A stretch of DNA of 31,880 nt, from contig JBNLGG010000050.1 in NCBI GenBank assembly GCA_050305935.1, forward strand, positions 1 to 31,880. The letters run 5' to 3'. The DNA comes from CAJXNP01 sp050305935 (GTDB taxonomy: Bacteria; Bacteroidota; Bacteroidia; Cytophagales; Cyclobacteriaceae). Shown piece after piece: positions 23,557 to 31,382 of this stretch. The number at the start of each line of letters is the position of its first letter. Positions within the stretch are counted from its first letter, which is position 1. The translations under genes were made by a program, and so were the position numbers. The notes below the pieces were generated by a model. The model saw only the letters and a list, made by a program, of their open reading frames with translations. It had not been told where the DNA came from and searched no databases.

Positions 23557-26500
23557 ATGGACCAGGAAAAAAAAGAAAATAAAATCTATACAAGGGAGTT
23601 CAAGCTCAGCTCTGCCTCGATAGATAATAAGACGGTCGTATTTGTATTGACCTTTATGATCGTCATATTTGGGGTTTTCACGTATGTGGTGATCCCGAAA
23701 GAAAGCTTCCCGGAGGTGGTCATCCCCACGATCTATGTGGGAACACCCTATAACGGAAACCCACCGGTAGATATCGAAAACCTTATTACCCGGCCTATCG
23801 AAAAGGAATTACAATCAATTTCCGGAGTAAAGGACATTAACTCGACTTCTGTGCAGGATTATTCTTCGATCGTCATCGAATTTAACCCTGACACTGAAAT
23901 CCCTAAAGCGTTACAGGATGTGAAGGATGCGGTGGACCGGGCCAAAAGGGAACTCCCCAATGACCTTGACACCGATCCATCAGTCATGGACATCGACCTG
24001 ACTGAAATGCCCATCATGTTTGTCAATATTTCCGGGGATTATAGTATTAATGAGCTAAAATCATTTGCCGAATATCTCGAAGAAGAGATTGAAAAACTAT
24101 CAGAGATTTCTAAATGTGAGGTGCGTGGCGCCAGGGAGCGCGAGATAAGAATCGATGCTGACATCCATAAAATGGAAGCCATGCAAGTGAGCTTCTCTGA
24201 TATTAGGGATGCAATTGGCAATGAAAACGTAACGCTCTCAGGGGGTAATATCCTTGCAGGTGATTTCAGAAGGTCTCTGCGAGTAGACGGTGAGTTTAAA
24301 ACCGTCAATGAAATCAAAAGGGTCATTGTGAAAGATGAAGATCAGCGAATCGTCTACGTAGAAGATATCGCTTCAGTAATTGACTCCTATGAAGAAACGA
24401 AGAGTTTCGCACGAAATAAATTAGAGCCGGTTGTTACGCTGGACGTCGTTAAAAGAGGTGGGGAAAACCTCATTCTTACTGCAGAAAAAATCAATAAGAT
24501 TATCGAAAAGGCGCAGCGGGACCGATTCCCGGATGACCTGGAAATTACCATTACCAATGACCAGTCCAAGTTTACCAAAAGTATGGTGAACAATCTTGAA
24601 AACAGCATCATCACCAGTATGATTCTGGTCGTATTGGTATTGATGTTCTTTATGGGACTCAGGAACGCTTTATTTGTTGGGATAGCCATTCCATTGTCCA
24701 TGTTCATGTCATTTATGATCCTTGGCTCCATCGGGTATTCTGCCAATATGATGGTGCTTTTTGGCCTCATACTGGCCTTGGGTATGTTGGTGGATAATGG
24801 TATCGTGGTCGTAGAGAACATTTACCGGTTAATGCAGCAGGGTTATTCCCACATCCGTGCTGCGAAAGAAGGTGTTGGAGAAGTGGCATGGCCTATTATT
24901 ACCAGTACAATGACCACATTAGCAGCCTTCGTCCCACTGGCCTTTTGGCAGGGAATAATGGGTGAGTTTATGAAGTATCTGCCCATCACACTGATTATTG
25001 TTTTGTCGTCTTCACTTTTTGTTGCGCTGGTAATTAACCCGATGCTGACTTCGGTTTATATGAAACTTGAGGAAAACAAAATGAAGCGCAATGTCATGTT
25101 TATTATTGTGGGTGTATTAATGGCCTTTGCCTTTTTATTTTATTACCTCGAGGTATTCATATTTGGAAATATTTTGATGCTAATGGCGATCGCCTTGCCA
25201 TTTACTTTTTATGTATTAAATCCGTCTGTAAGTTGGTTTCAGAATTCACTCATTCCATTTATGGAAAGGGTCTACTCTAATACGATTGATTTTGCCCTTC
25301 ATGGGAGGAGACCTTTGGTTTTCCTGGGAGGAACCATCGCCCTGTTTTTACTAACGTTTGTATTGCTGGGGATGAGGGCTCCAAAAGTCAATCTTTTTGC
25401 TCCCAACGAGCCAAATTTCATCACAGTTTTGATGGAAAAACCGATTGGGTACGACATTGAATCGACCAATGAATTCTGTATGAAGGTTGAAAAAGATGTT
25501 ATCGATGTGCTCGAAAAATATAAGATTGGCGTAGAATCGATCATTGCAAAGGTTGGTGAAGGAGCCAGCGATCCTAACCAGTTCGTTGGCGCTCAAGCAA
25601 CGCCGAATAAAGCCATGATCAACGTTTCCTTCTATGAATACGATAAACGTGGCGGCATCAATACCCAGCAGGCAATGGATGAGATCAGGGATCTTGTGCA
25701 AAAATACCCAGGGGTAGAAATTACCGTAGACAAAGATGCTGTGGGACCTCCCGTTGGGAAACCAATCAATATTGAAATCTCTGGGGAAAATTATGAAAAA
25801 CTAATTTCAGTTGCCGATATGGTTAAAAAATCGATTGAGAATTCGGGAGTAAGAGGCCTCGAGGAGCTCAAATCGGACCTGGAAACAGGAAAACCGGAAA
25901 TGTTAGTGGAGATCGACCGGGATAAAGCGCAACGATTGGGATTATCCACCGGACAAATTGCATCAGAACTGAGAACCGCTTTATTTGGAACTGAGATAAC
26001 AAAATTTAAAGAAGGCGAAGATGATTACCCGATTCAACTGCGATTGAAAGATGAATACCGTTACGATATCGACGCGTTAATTAACAAGCGGGTCACATTC
26101 AGGGACAATAAGGGAAATCTCAAACAAATCCCCATTTCCTCGATTGCTGATATCAAATATTCATCGACGTACGGATCGGTTAAAAGGAAAGATCTCGACA
26201 GGGTTATTTCACTGTATTCGAATGTATTGGAAGGATACAATGGAAATGAAATTGTCAATGAATTAAAATTACTTCTTGACGATCTGAATTTTCCTGAGGG
26301 ATATGACTATAAATTCACAGGAGAGCAGGAAGAACAGGAAGAATCAGGATTGTTCCTGATGAAAGCCCTGGCAATTGCCGTCTTTTCAATTTTCCTCATC
26401 ATCGTTGCACAATTCAACTCATTAACAGCTCCTTTTATCATAATGGCATCTGTGCTTTTCAGTACTATTGGTGTATTTCTTGGGCTGGTGGTCTTTAATA

Positions 26501-26961
26501 TGGATTTCATTATTATTATGACGGGAATCGGGATTATTTCCCTGGCCGGCGTAGTTGTTAATAACGCTATCGTATTGATCGACTACACTAACCTGGTAAG
26601 GAAAAGAAGGCGGTTAGAACTCGGCCTGGGACCAAATGATAGATTGCCTTACGACGAGCTATTGGAATCGATTAAGGTAGCTGGTAAAACAAGGTTGAGA
26701 CCTGTCTTGTTAACCGCAATCACCACCGTGCTTGGATTGGTGCCGATGGCCATAGGTTTGAATATTGACTACATCGGGTTTTTCACAAAGTTTGATGCCA
26801 ACTTATACATGGGAGGTGATAATGCCACTTTCTGGGGGCCAATGGCCTGGACGGTGATATTCGGTTTGACATTTGCCACCTTCCTTACCCTGGTAATTGT
26901 GCCGGTGATGTACCTGCTGGCAGATATTGCGGGTGCAAAATTCAGTAAATCAACAAAATAA
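23557..26961 (+). CDS. RND family efflux transporter, inner membrane permease subunit
   Basis: The ATG at 23557 lies 11 bases after the adaptor stop and is preferred over an upstream TTG at 23530. The 1134-residue protein has the RND plan: TM1, a porter domain (EVVIPTIYVGTPYNGNPP), TM2-6, a second porter domain and a final TM bundle. The TM4 motif reads LVDNGIVVVEN, with Asp413 kept but Asn414 in place of the second AcrB Asp. In TM10, VVVNNAIVLIDY has Asn1002 where AcrB has Lys940. Between TM6 and TM7 (residues ~514-555) there appear to be two extra hydrophobic spans (IIVGVLMAFAFLFYYL; ILMLMAIALPFTFYVL). The substrate is unknown. Confidence 0.93.
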   Translation: MDQEKKENKIYTREFKLSSASIDNKTVVFVLTFMIVIFGVFTYVVIPKESFPEVVIPTIYVGTPYNGNPPVDIENLITRPIEKELQSISGVKDINSTSVQDYSSIVIEFNPDTEIPKALQDVKDAVDRAKRELPNDLDTDPSVMDIDLTEMPIMFVNISGDYSINELKSFAEYLEEEIEKLSEISKCEVRGAREREIRIDADIHKMEAMQVSFSDIRDAIGNENVTLSGGNILAGDFRRSLRVDGEFKTVNEIKRVIVKDEDQRIVYVEDIASVIDSYEETKSFARNKLEPVVTLDVVKRGGENLILTAEKINKIIEKAQRDRFPDDLEITITNDQSKFTKSMVNNLENSIITSMILVVLVLMFFMGLRNALFVGIAIPLSMFMSFMILGSIGYSANMMVLFGLILALGMLVDNGIVVVENIYRLMQQGYSHIRAAKEGVGEVAWPIITSTMTTLAAFVPLAFWQGIMGEFMKYLPITLIIVLSSSLFVALVINPMLTSVYMKLEENKMKRNVMFIIVGVLMAFAFLFYYLEVFIFGNILMLMAIALPFTFYVLNPSVSWFQNSLIPFMERVYSNTIDFALHGRRPLVFLGGTIALFLLTFVLLGMRAPKVNLFAPNEPNFITVLMEKPIGYDIESTNEFCMKVEKDVIDVLEKYKIGVESIIAKVGEGASDPNQFVGAQATPNKAMINVSFYEYDKRGGINTQQAMDEIRDLVQKYPGVEITVDKDAVGPPVGKPINIEISGENYEKLISVADMVKKSIENSGVRGLEELKSDLETGKPEMLVEIDRDKAQRLGLSTGQIASELRTALFGTEITKFKEGEDDYPIQLRLKDEYRYDIDALINKRVTFRDNKGNLKQIPISSIADIKYSSTYGSVKRKDLDRVISLYSNVLEGYNGNEIVNELKLLLDDLNFPEGYDYKFTGEQEEQEESGLFLMKALAIAVFSIFLIIVAQFNSLTAPFIIMASVLFSTIGVFLGLVVFNMDFIIIMTGIGIISLAGVVVNNAIVLIDYTNLVRKRRRLELGLGPNDRLPYDELLESIKVAGKTRLRPVLLTAITTVLGLVPMAIGLNIDYIGFFTKFDANLYMGGDNATFWGPMAWTVIFGLTFATFLTLVIVPVMYLLADIAGAKFSKSTK

Positions 26962-26969
26962 TTTATTAG

Positions 26970-27006
26970 ACAGGAGCAGGCTTAACCAACTTGCTCCTGT
27001 TTTTTC
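26970..27006 (+). terminator. intrinsic terminator of the efflux operon
   Basis: A perfect 9-bp stem, ACAGGAGCA (26970-26978) with TGCTCCTGT (26992-27000), encloses a 13-base loop and is followed by seven T residues. It begins 9 bases after the RND stop. Confidence 0.9.
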
Positions 27007-27015
27007 CTTCATTTC

Positions 27016-28263
27016 ATGGACAAGCTAACAAAGATTGCCTTTCTCAGTATTCTCTTTATCCTGATAGATTTATATGCTTATTATGCATTAAAGCCTTTGT
27101 TTGACGGCTCTTCTTTATTGGTAAAGAGGATTTTGTTTTCCGTCTATTGGGGGCTTACTTCCCTCAGCATCCTTGGTGTTATCGCATACAACCTGGCGAT
27201 CCCGGATTACCTGCCAAAGTACTTCCGGAGCTTCATCATTGTTGGCCTATTTACCATATATTTCTCAAAGGCATTTGGCCTTGTGTTTATTTTGCTTGAC
27301 GACATCAGAAGAGCCTTTGTCTGGGTATTTCAGCAAACTACATCGCTGTTCGCAGAAAACAAAAAAGTAGACCCTGTGGAACGGCTGAATTTTATCAGGA
27401 AGGTTTCATTGGCTGCCGCTGCTATACCTTTATCTACTATGACATTTGGCGTGATTTCGGGAGCTTATGATTATAGAGTGCGGAGGCGTACCATCACGCT
27501 GCCAAATCTCCCATCCTCTTTTGATGGGATCAGAATCGCCCAGTTGTCTGATATTCATTCCGGAAGTTTTTTTAACAAGACAGCCGTCCAGGGAGGCGTA
27601 GACATGTTGTTGAATGAAAAGCCGGATGTCATATTTTTCACTGGCGACCTGGTAAACAATGAATCAGATGAATTGGATGAGTATTTTGATGTCTTCAAAA
27701 AAGTGAAAGCCCCGCTGGGTGTTTATTCCACCTTAGGCAACCACGATTACGGAGACTATCGCTACTGGCCCAACTCACAGGCTAAACAAAAAAACCTGGA
27801 AAAACTGATCCGGGGACACCGCGAGATGGGGTGGGACATCTTGTTAAATGAGAACAGAACGCTGCGTGTAGACAACCAGAGCATCGGCATCGTTGGTGTG
27901 GAAAACTGGGGAGCAGGAAGATTCTCTAAATATGGTGATCTGTCAAAAGCCTATCAGGGAATAGAAGAACAGCCCGTGAAACTGCTTTTGTCCCATGACC
28001 CGAGCCACTGGGATGCAGAAGTGCGACCAAAATTTTCTGACATCGACATCACATTCTCAGGACATACTCATGGTTTTCAGTTCGGCATTGAATTGGGCAA
28101 CTTTAAGTGGAGTCCTTCACAATATATTTACAGGCAATGGGCCGATCTCTATCAGGAAGGCAAGCAGTATATCTATGTAAACAGGGGATACGGATTCCTG
28201 GGATACCCCGGCAGAATTGGCATCCTTCCCGAAATAACAATCATTGAATTGAAAAGCGCATAG
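27016..28263 (+). CDS. membrane-anchored metallophosphoesterase
   Basis: The 415-residue product has four or so N-terminal membrane spans in its first ~150 residues (IAFLSILFILIDLYAYYAL; FRSFIIVGLFTIYFSKAFGL). A calcineurin-like phosphoesterase domain follows. The metal ligands are intact: Asp179 and His181 (SDIHSG), Asp211 (GDLVNN), Asn242-His243-Asp244 (GNHDYG), a His in LSHDPSHW, and His350/His352 (SGHTHG). The family includes phospholipid and UDP-sugar phosphodiesterases; the substrate here is unknown. A second hydrophobic stretch near 135-150 places the catalytic domain after the membrane region. The gene has no partner in its operon. Confidence 0.9.
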   Translation: MDKLTKIAFLSILFILIDLYAYYALKPLFDGSSLLVKRILFSVYWGLTSLSILGVIAYNLAIPDYLPKYFRSFIIVGLFTIYFSKAFGLVFILLDDIRRAFVWVFQQTTSLFAENKKVDPVERLNFIRKVSLAAAAIPLSTMTFGVISGAYDYRVRRRTITLPNLPSSFDGIRIAQLSDIHSGSFFNKTAVQGGVDMLLNEKPDVIFFTGDLVNNESDELDEYFDVFKKVKAPLGVYSTLGNHDYGDYRYWPNSQAKQKNLEKLIRGHREMGWDILLNENRTLRVDNQSIGIVGVENWGAGRFSKYGDLSKAYQGIEEQPVKLLLSHDPSHWDAEVRPKFSDIDITFSGHTHGFQFGIELGNFKWSPSQYIYRQWADLYQEGKQYIYVNRGYGFLGYPGRIGILPEITIIELKSA

Positions 28264-28379
28264 TGCAATGAATGCAAGAAAAGCCGTCTAAATATTAAAA
28301 GTTGGATTTTTTATTGGCGCTTGCAAAAGCCAAGTGATGGCATGAATTGGTACGTCTATTTAAAAAACATCACGCTTGC

Positions 28380-28838
28380 TTATTGCTTTTTCCAATCGTC
28401 GGAAGAAGAAACGGTCATAGTACCATCCTTATAGACCAGAATGTAGTCGACCATACTGGTCTTAGTGCAGCCCTGAAAACTGTTGGCCCCACTGCAACTG
28501 TATAAAATCGGGTAGGAATATCCGTAGGACCTCTCAAACTTTAGCACTTCTCCAGCATCATCCACGATAAATCCCCAATTGAAAGCAATCTCCCCCTCCT
28601 CGCAATTTTCCGGCAAAAACGCCTGGTAGTCATACCGATAAGCGCCGGTGCCATCACTATTTAATTTTAGATACCCGGCTTTTCGTCCTTTGTACAGGCC
28701 AAAAAATTTGCTATCCACTTCAAAGGTGGTTTTGATTTCCTTCTGATTATGCACCAGAAGCCTTTCCTTGTAGGTATGATCTTGACCTTTGAAGGAACCC
28801 AATGTGAAGAACATGAGAAGAAACAATGTGTATTTCAT
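28380..28838 (-). CDS. secreted protein of unknown function
   Basis: I do not recognise this 152-residue product. It has a clear signal peptide (YTLFLLMFFTLGSFKGQ), so it is exported. The mature part is beta-rich with aromatic residues (GTGAYRYDYQAFL, FNWGFIVDDAGEVLKFERSY) and three cysteines (ENCEEG, YSCSGA, GCTK), two of which could form a disulphide. It is convergent with the metallophosphoesterase gene and shares no operon. Confidence 0.65.
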   Translation of the reverse strand: MKYTLFLLMFFTLGSFKGQDHTYKERLLVHNQKEIKTTFEVDSKFFGLYKGRKAGYLKLNSDGTGAYRYDYQAFLPENCEEGEIAFNWGFIVDDAGEVLKFERSYGYSYPILYSCSGANSFQGCTKTSMVDYILVYKDGTMTVSSSDDWKKQ

Positions 28839-28862
28839 ATATTTAGATTGTCTGTTTTTATC

Positions 28863-28898
28863 GGTTCAAATGCCGTCCCTGCCGACAGGCTGTGAACC
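28863..28898. repeat. nested REP-like palindrome
   Basis: GGTTCA (28863-28868) pairs with TGAACC (28893-28898), enclosing an inner CCTG-CCGA-CAGG stem (28878-28889). It resembles the degenerate palindrome at 463-481. It lies between two divergent genes and lacks a T tract, so it is not a terminator. Confidence 0.45.
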
Positions 28899-29087
28899 AC
28901 CATTTAATTATCCCTTTGTGTATATCAATACTTTTACATGGTGGCTTCGTGAAGTAGTCTAATTTGTGTTGCGGAAAAATAATAAATATTTCCCTTTCGG
29001 CACAGCATTTAAATTGCCGACCCTCGATTTCCAAAGAAATGTCGGTTGCATTCTTTTATTTTTTACCATTACTTTGCCCCCTTTCTT

Positions 29088-29693
29088 ATGGAAACACAGA
29101 TGTTTATATACACTATTCCCTTTATTTCAGCCCTCATCGGATGGATCACCAATTATATAGCTATCAAGATGCTTTTCCATCCGAAGAAAAAAATAAAGGT
29201 GCTTTTTTTCAGTATTCAGGGGATTTTCCCAAAAAGACAGCATATCCTTGCCGCTCGCCTGGGAAATATCGTGGCAACGGAACTTTTTTCTTTTGACGAT
29301 ATCAAAGACAGGTTTACCTCCACAGGAACAGCCCATGAAATAAACCAGATATTGGATGAAAAGCTGGAGGACTTTATGGAAAACAAACTTAAGTCTACCA
29401 TGCCCATGCTGTCGATGTTTATGAACGCTGATGTAAAAGCAAAAATTAAGAACACTCTTCACGAGGAATTTCAAAACATCTTGCCGGATATACTGAACCG
29501 CTTTTCAGATAAACTGGAGAAAGAGGTTGATGTCGAATCAATCGTGGCAGCAAAAGTTTCCTCTTTTTCCACTGATAAACTTGAACAAATCCTCTATTCC
29601 ATCATGAGCAAGGAATTTCGCTTCATCGAGATCCTGGGTGGTATTTTGGGATTTGTGATTGGACTAATGCAATTGGTAATCATCTATCTCTAA
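29088..29693 (+). CDS. DUF445 family membrane protein
   Basis: The start at 29088 (METQMFIY) is preferred over 29046 because it puts the family motif IPFISALIGWITNYIAIKML near the N-terminus and because a promoter-like TTACTTTG lies at 29069-29076. From there the protein is 201 residues, with hydrophobic helices at both ends (residues ~5-25 and the C-terminal GGILGFVIGLMQLVIIYL). Between them is a soluble, helical, charged region. Typical family features are LFHPKKK, followed by GIFPKRQ. The function of DUF445 proteins is not known to me. Confidence 0.8.
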   Translation: METQMFIYTIPFISALIGWITNYIAIKMLFHPKKKIKVLFFSIQGIFPKRQHILAARLGNIVATELFSFDDIKDRFTSTGTAHEINQILDEKLEDFMENKLKSTMPMLSMFMNADVKAKIKNTLHEEFQNILPDILNRFSDKLEKEVDVESIVAAKVSSFSTDKLEQILYSIMSKEFRFIEILGGILGFVIGLMQLVIIYL

Positions 29694-29704
29694 TTCGAAA
29701 AGTT

Positions 29705-29737
29705 GAAGAATTGTAAGGTGCCTTACAACAATTCTTC
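29705..29737 (+). terminator. hairpin after the DUF445 gene, possible terminator
   Basis: GAAGAATTG (29705-29713) pairs with CAATTCTTC (29729-29737), with an inner TAAG/CTTA stem. The tail (ATATTATTTTG) is only moderately T-rich, so termination may be weak. Confidence 0.45.
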
Positions 29738-29834
29738 ATATTATTTTGTTGTATAGCTTATCCAAAAAATTTTGTATCGAGATTAATTCTCCAGCAAAAT
29801 GTTATTATATTAGAGTTAGTTCAATCACTAATCC

Positions 29835-30392
29835 ATGAAAACAAATTACATCTTCCTGTTTTTAGTTGTTGTGGTATTCAGTTCCTGCCTTCGTAACGAA
29901 TACCTGGTTGAGTCAGATTACAGTTATCGGGGAAAGTTTAAGAAATACAATTCCTTCGGTTTTATGACGGACATTGGTATAAACAATGATTCGTTAAATC
30001 AGAGAATGGCCATTGAGGAAGCGATAGCCCGTAGAATGAAGCTACAGGGGTATAAGTTAAAAGATGTCAAGCCAGATATACTTGTTTCCTATAAAATGTT
30101 TTATGATGAGTTTAAGTTCAATGGCTTCTACCAGCCTGATTTCACTAACTGGCTTCTTACTGAAAATGAAAATGAGGAGTATGAACCTGTGAAATATAAA
30201 ATGTACGAGGGTACTATCATCGTTATTCTTTGGGACAGAAAGCAGAAAAGTGTGGTGTGGCAGGGTTATGCGACCACTCTATTTGGCAATCCCCATAAAA
30301 ATGACAAATATATAAACTGGGCAGTAAGGTCTATTTTTGACCAGTACAGGGTTTTTGGTGAGGAATATGAGTTTGGAACTAAACTGAATTAA
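29835..30392 (+). CDS. DUF4136-like lipoprotein
   Basis: The 185-residue product has a lipoprotein signal ending FSSC (Cys18). The mature part fits the DUF4136 pattern: FKKYNSFGFMTDIG, then RMAIEEAIARRMKLQGYKLK, KPDILVSYKMFYDEF, EGTIIVILWDRKQKSVVWQG and a C-terminal INWAVRSIFDQY helix. Such proteins are small outer-membrane-associated lipoproteins of unknown role. The gene stands alone, and the stop is followed within 10 bases by a -7-like box and a short structured RNA candidate. Confidence 0.75.
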   Translation: MKTNYIFLFLVVVVFSSCLRNEYLVESDYSYRGKFKKYNSFGFMTDIGINNDSLNQRMAIEEAIARRMKLQGYKLKDVKPDILVSYKMFYDEFKFNGFYQPDFTNWLLTENENEEYEPVKYKMYEGTIIVILWDRKQKSVVWQGYATTLFGNPHKNDKYINWAVRSIFDQYRVFGEEYEFGTKLN

Positions 30393-30401
30393 AAAATTTA
30401 C

Positions 30402-30409
30402 TATATTTG
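30402..30409 (+). promoter_or_regulatory. -7 element for a candidate small RNA
   Basis: TATATTTG matches TAnnTTTG exactly. It lies 10 bases after the lipoprotein stop and 35 bases before a strong terminator, with no reading frame between. A TTTG at 30372-30375 is 26 bases upstream, somewhat too far for the usual partner. Confidence 0.4.
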
Positions 30410-30410
30410 A

Positions 30411-30476
30411 GAGGTTTATTTTAAACCACAGCCTACTCGAAACAAGCTTAAGTCCCTAGCGGGCTTAAGCTTTTTT
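30411..30476 (+). ncRNA. candidate small RNA or 3' UTR structure
   Basis: The bases after the -7 box form a perfect hairpin GGTTTA-TTT-TAAACC (30413-30427), a short single-stranded linker, and then a strong terminator hairpin (30444-30472) with a T tract. A transcript from about 30413 would be some 60 bases. No Rfam-type family is recognised, and it could equally be the lipoprotein gene's own 3' end. Confidence 0.35.
30444..30476 (+). terminator. strong intrinsic terminator
   Basis: AAGCTTAAG (30444-30452) and CTTAAGCTT (30464-30472) form a 9-bp stem, continued by CCC/GGG after a one-base bulge around a TAGC loop, and followed by TTTT. It is the end of either the lipoprotein transcript or the small RNA candidate. 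Confidence 0.9.
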
Positions 30477-30510
30477 CATTTATAGACCTTTGGGAAGAAA
30501 TCCGGGAGAT

Positions 30511-30642
30511 TTATTTATCGTCCGATTTCTTATTAAACTCCTTAAAAATATCTACATGCATGACGCCTGCCGCAATGGCGATGATGCAAACAGCAATAAT
30601 TACAAATGTCTCAGCTCCTGAGCCTACTGGTGGATCAAACAT
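30511..30642 (-). CDS. 43-residue single-span membrane protein
   Basis: On the minus strand ATG at 30642 opens a 43-codon frame ending TAA at 30511. The protein has a short N-terminus (MFDPPVGSGAE), one strong membrane helix of about 18 residues (TFVIIAVCIIAIAAGVMH) and a charged C-terminal tail (DIFKEFNKKSDDK). The upstream sequence is A/T-rich, as at other starts here. It lies 78 bases after the C2-like gene in the same direction, so the two may be co-transcribed. Such micro-proteins are often overlooked; the function is unknown. Confidence 0.6.
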   Translation of the reverse strand: MFDPPVGSGAETFVIIAVCIIAIAAGVMHVDIFKEFNKKSDDK

Positions 30643-30720
30643 AATTTTGTATTTAGATTAAAATTCAAGGCGCTAATTTAAAATTATTTTAGGATTGAGG
30701 GGATATGGAAATTATAAAAA

Positions 30721-31101
30721 TTAAAACACTTCCCACTCCAGGGTATATTTTGCCTTGTCGGTTTCCTCCTTATTCCTTTTCATATCGGTCGTGAAAGGTC
30801 CGCTTACTCCTTCGATCTCAAATGAAAAGGTTCCCAGCAGGTCATTGGGAGAAAACCAGTCATGATCCCAGAGTTCTATGACTATTGCCTGACCTTCTCT
30901 TACCCCTTTGATTTCCACGTTGAGACCAACCGTGGAATCCATCGGAATGTGCATCATCCTTTTTTTCCTGGGCCAGATTTTTTTCCCTTTAAACTTCAGG
31001 AATACGTCGTCATATTCGTTTTCTTCGACAAAATAGCAGTACAGATTGTTGAGGCTCAATGTAAACGTTTTTTCAGGCATGTCGTCTGGTTTTGTTGACA
31101 T
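30721..31101 (-). CDS. C2-domain-like protein
   Basis: The 126-residue product has no signal peptide or membrane segment. It reads as a single beta sandwich resembling a C2 domain. The best-matching segment is VIELWDHDWFSPNDLLGTFS, which follows the C2 pattern of a hydrophobic strand, W/D-rich calcium loop, then xDxxG. Earlier strands include FTLSLNNLYCYFV and VFLKFKGKKIWP. C2 domains bind calcium, phospholipid or protein in eukaryotes, and a few bacterial examples are known; here calcium binding is only suggested by the Asp residues. An in-frame second Met is at residue 8. TTAATTTG (a near-perfect -7 box on the minus strand, 31105-31112) ends three bases before the ATG. Confidence 0.65.
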   Translation of the reverse strand: MSTKPDDMPEKTFTLSLNNLYCYFVEENEYDDVFLKFKGKKIWPRKKRMMHIPMDSTVGLNVEIKGVREGQAIVIELWDHDWFSPNDLLGTFSFEIEGVSGPFTTDMKRNKEETDKAKYTLEWEVF

Positions 31102-31227
31102 TTCAAATTAAAAAAATCCAGGCGAAATACCAGCCATTAGCTTCCCATCAACAATTTAATTTCGGCCCAACGATTTCCATATCCCCATTCCCTCGATTCC
31201 GGTCGCCAAACAATTGAAGTTCAAAAC

Positions 31228-31302
31228 AACTTTCCGAAAGTTTCAACTTTAGGAAAGTTCAATCAGAAGTGGATGAAAGGGTTCCTAGCTTCCGAACCAC
31301 TT
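31228..31302. other. structured intergenic DNA: nested AACTTTC/GAAAGTT dyads and a second hairpin
   Basis: At 31228-31259 four alternating half-sites occur, AACTTTCC, GAAAGTTT, AACTTTAG and GGAAAGTT. The outer pair (31228-31235 and 31252-31259) and the inner pairs can each form dyads. Beyond it AAGTG (31267-31271) and GTTC (31281-31284) pair with GAAC and CACTT (31294-31302). Neither is followed by a T tract. The block sits between the GIN-domain gene and the C2-like gene, which both read leftwards. Confidence 0.5.
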
Positions 31303-31382
31303 GAAAGACTTTTTAAAGCGATCTCACTTGATGTTAAACAAGCTCCCCATTATTTAAAAATCTGTATGATAGAATAGGCAGC

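Noticed and set aside
28314..28333. TTGGC/GCCAA hairpin after the metallophosphoesterase gene as a terminator
   Set aside because: No T tract follows the stem on either strand and the loop is ten bases.
31267..31302. Hairpin as terminator of the GIN-domain gene
   Set aside because: Read on the minus strand the stem is not followed by T residues, and the stem is interrupted by a 9-base bulge.
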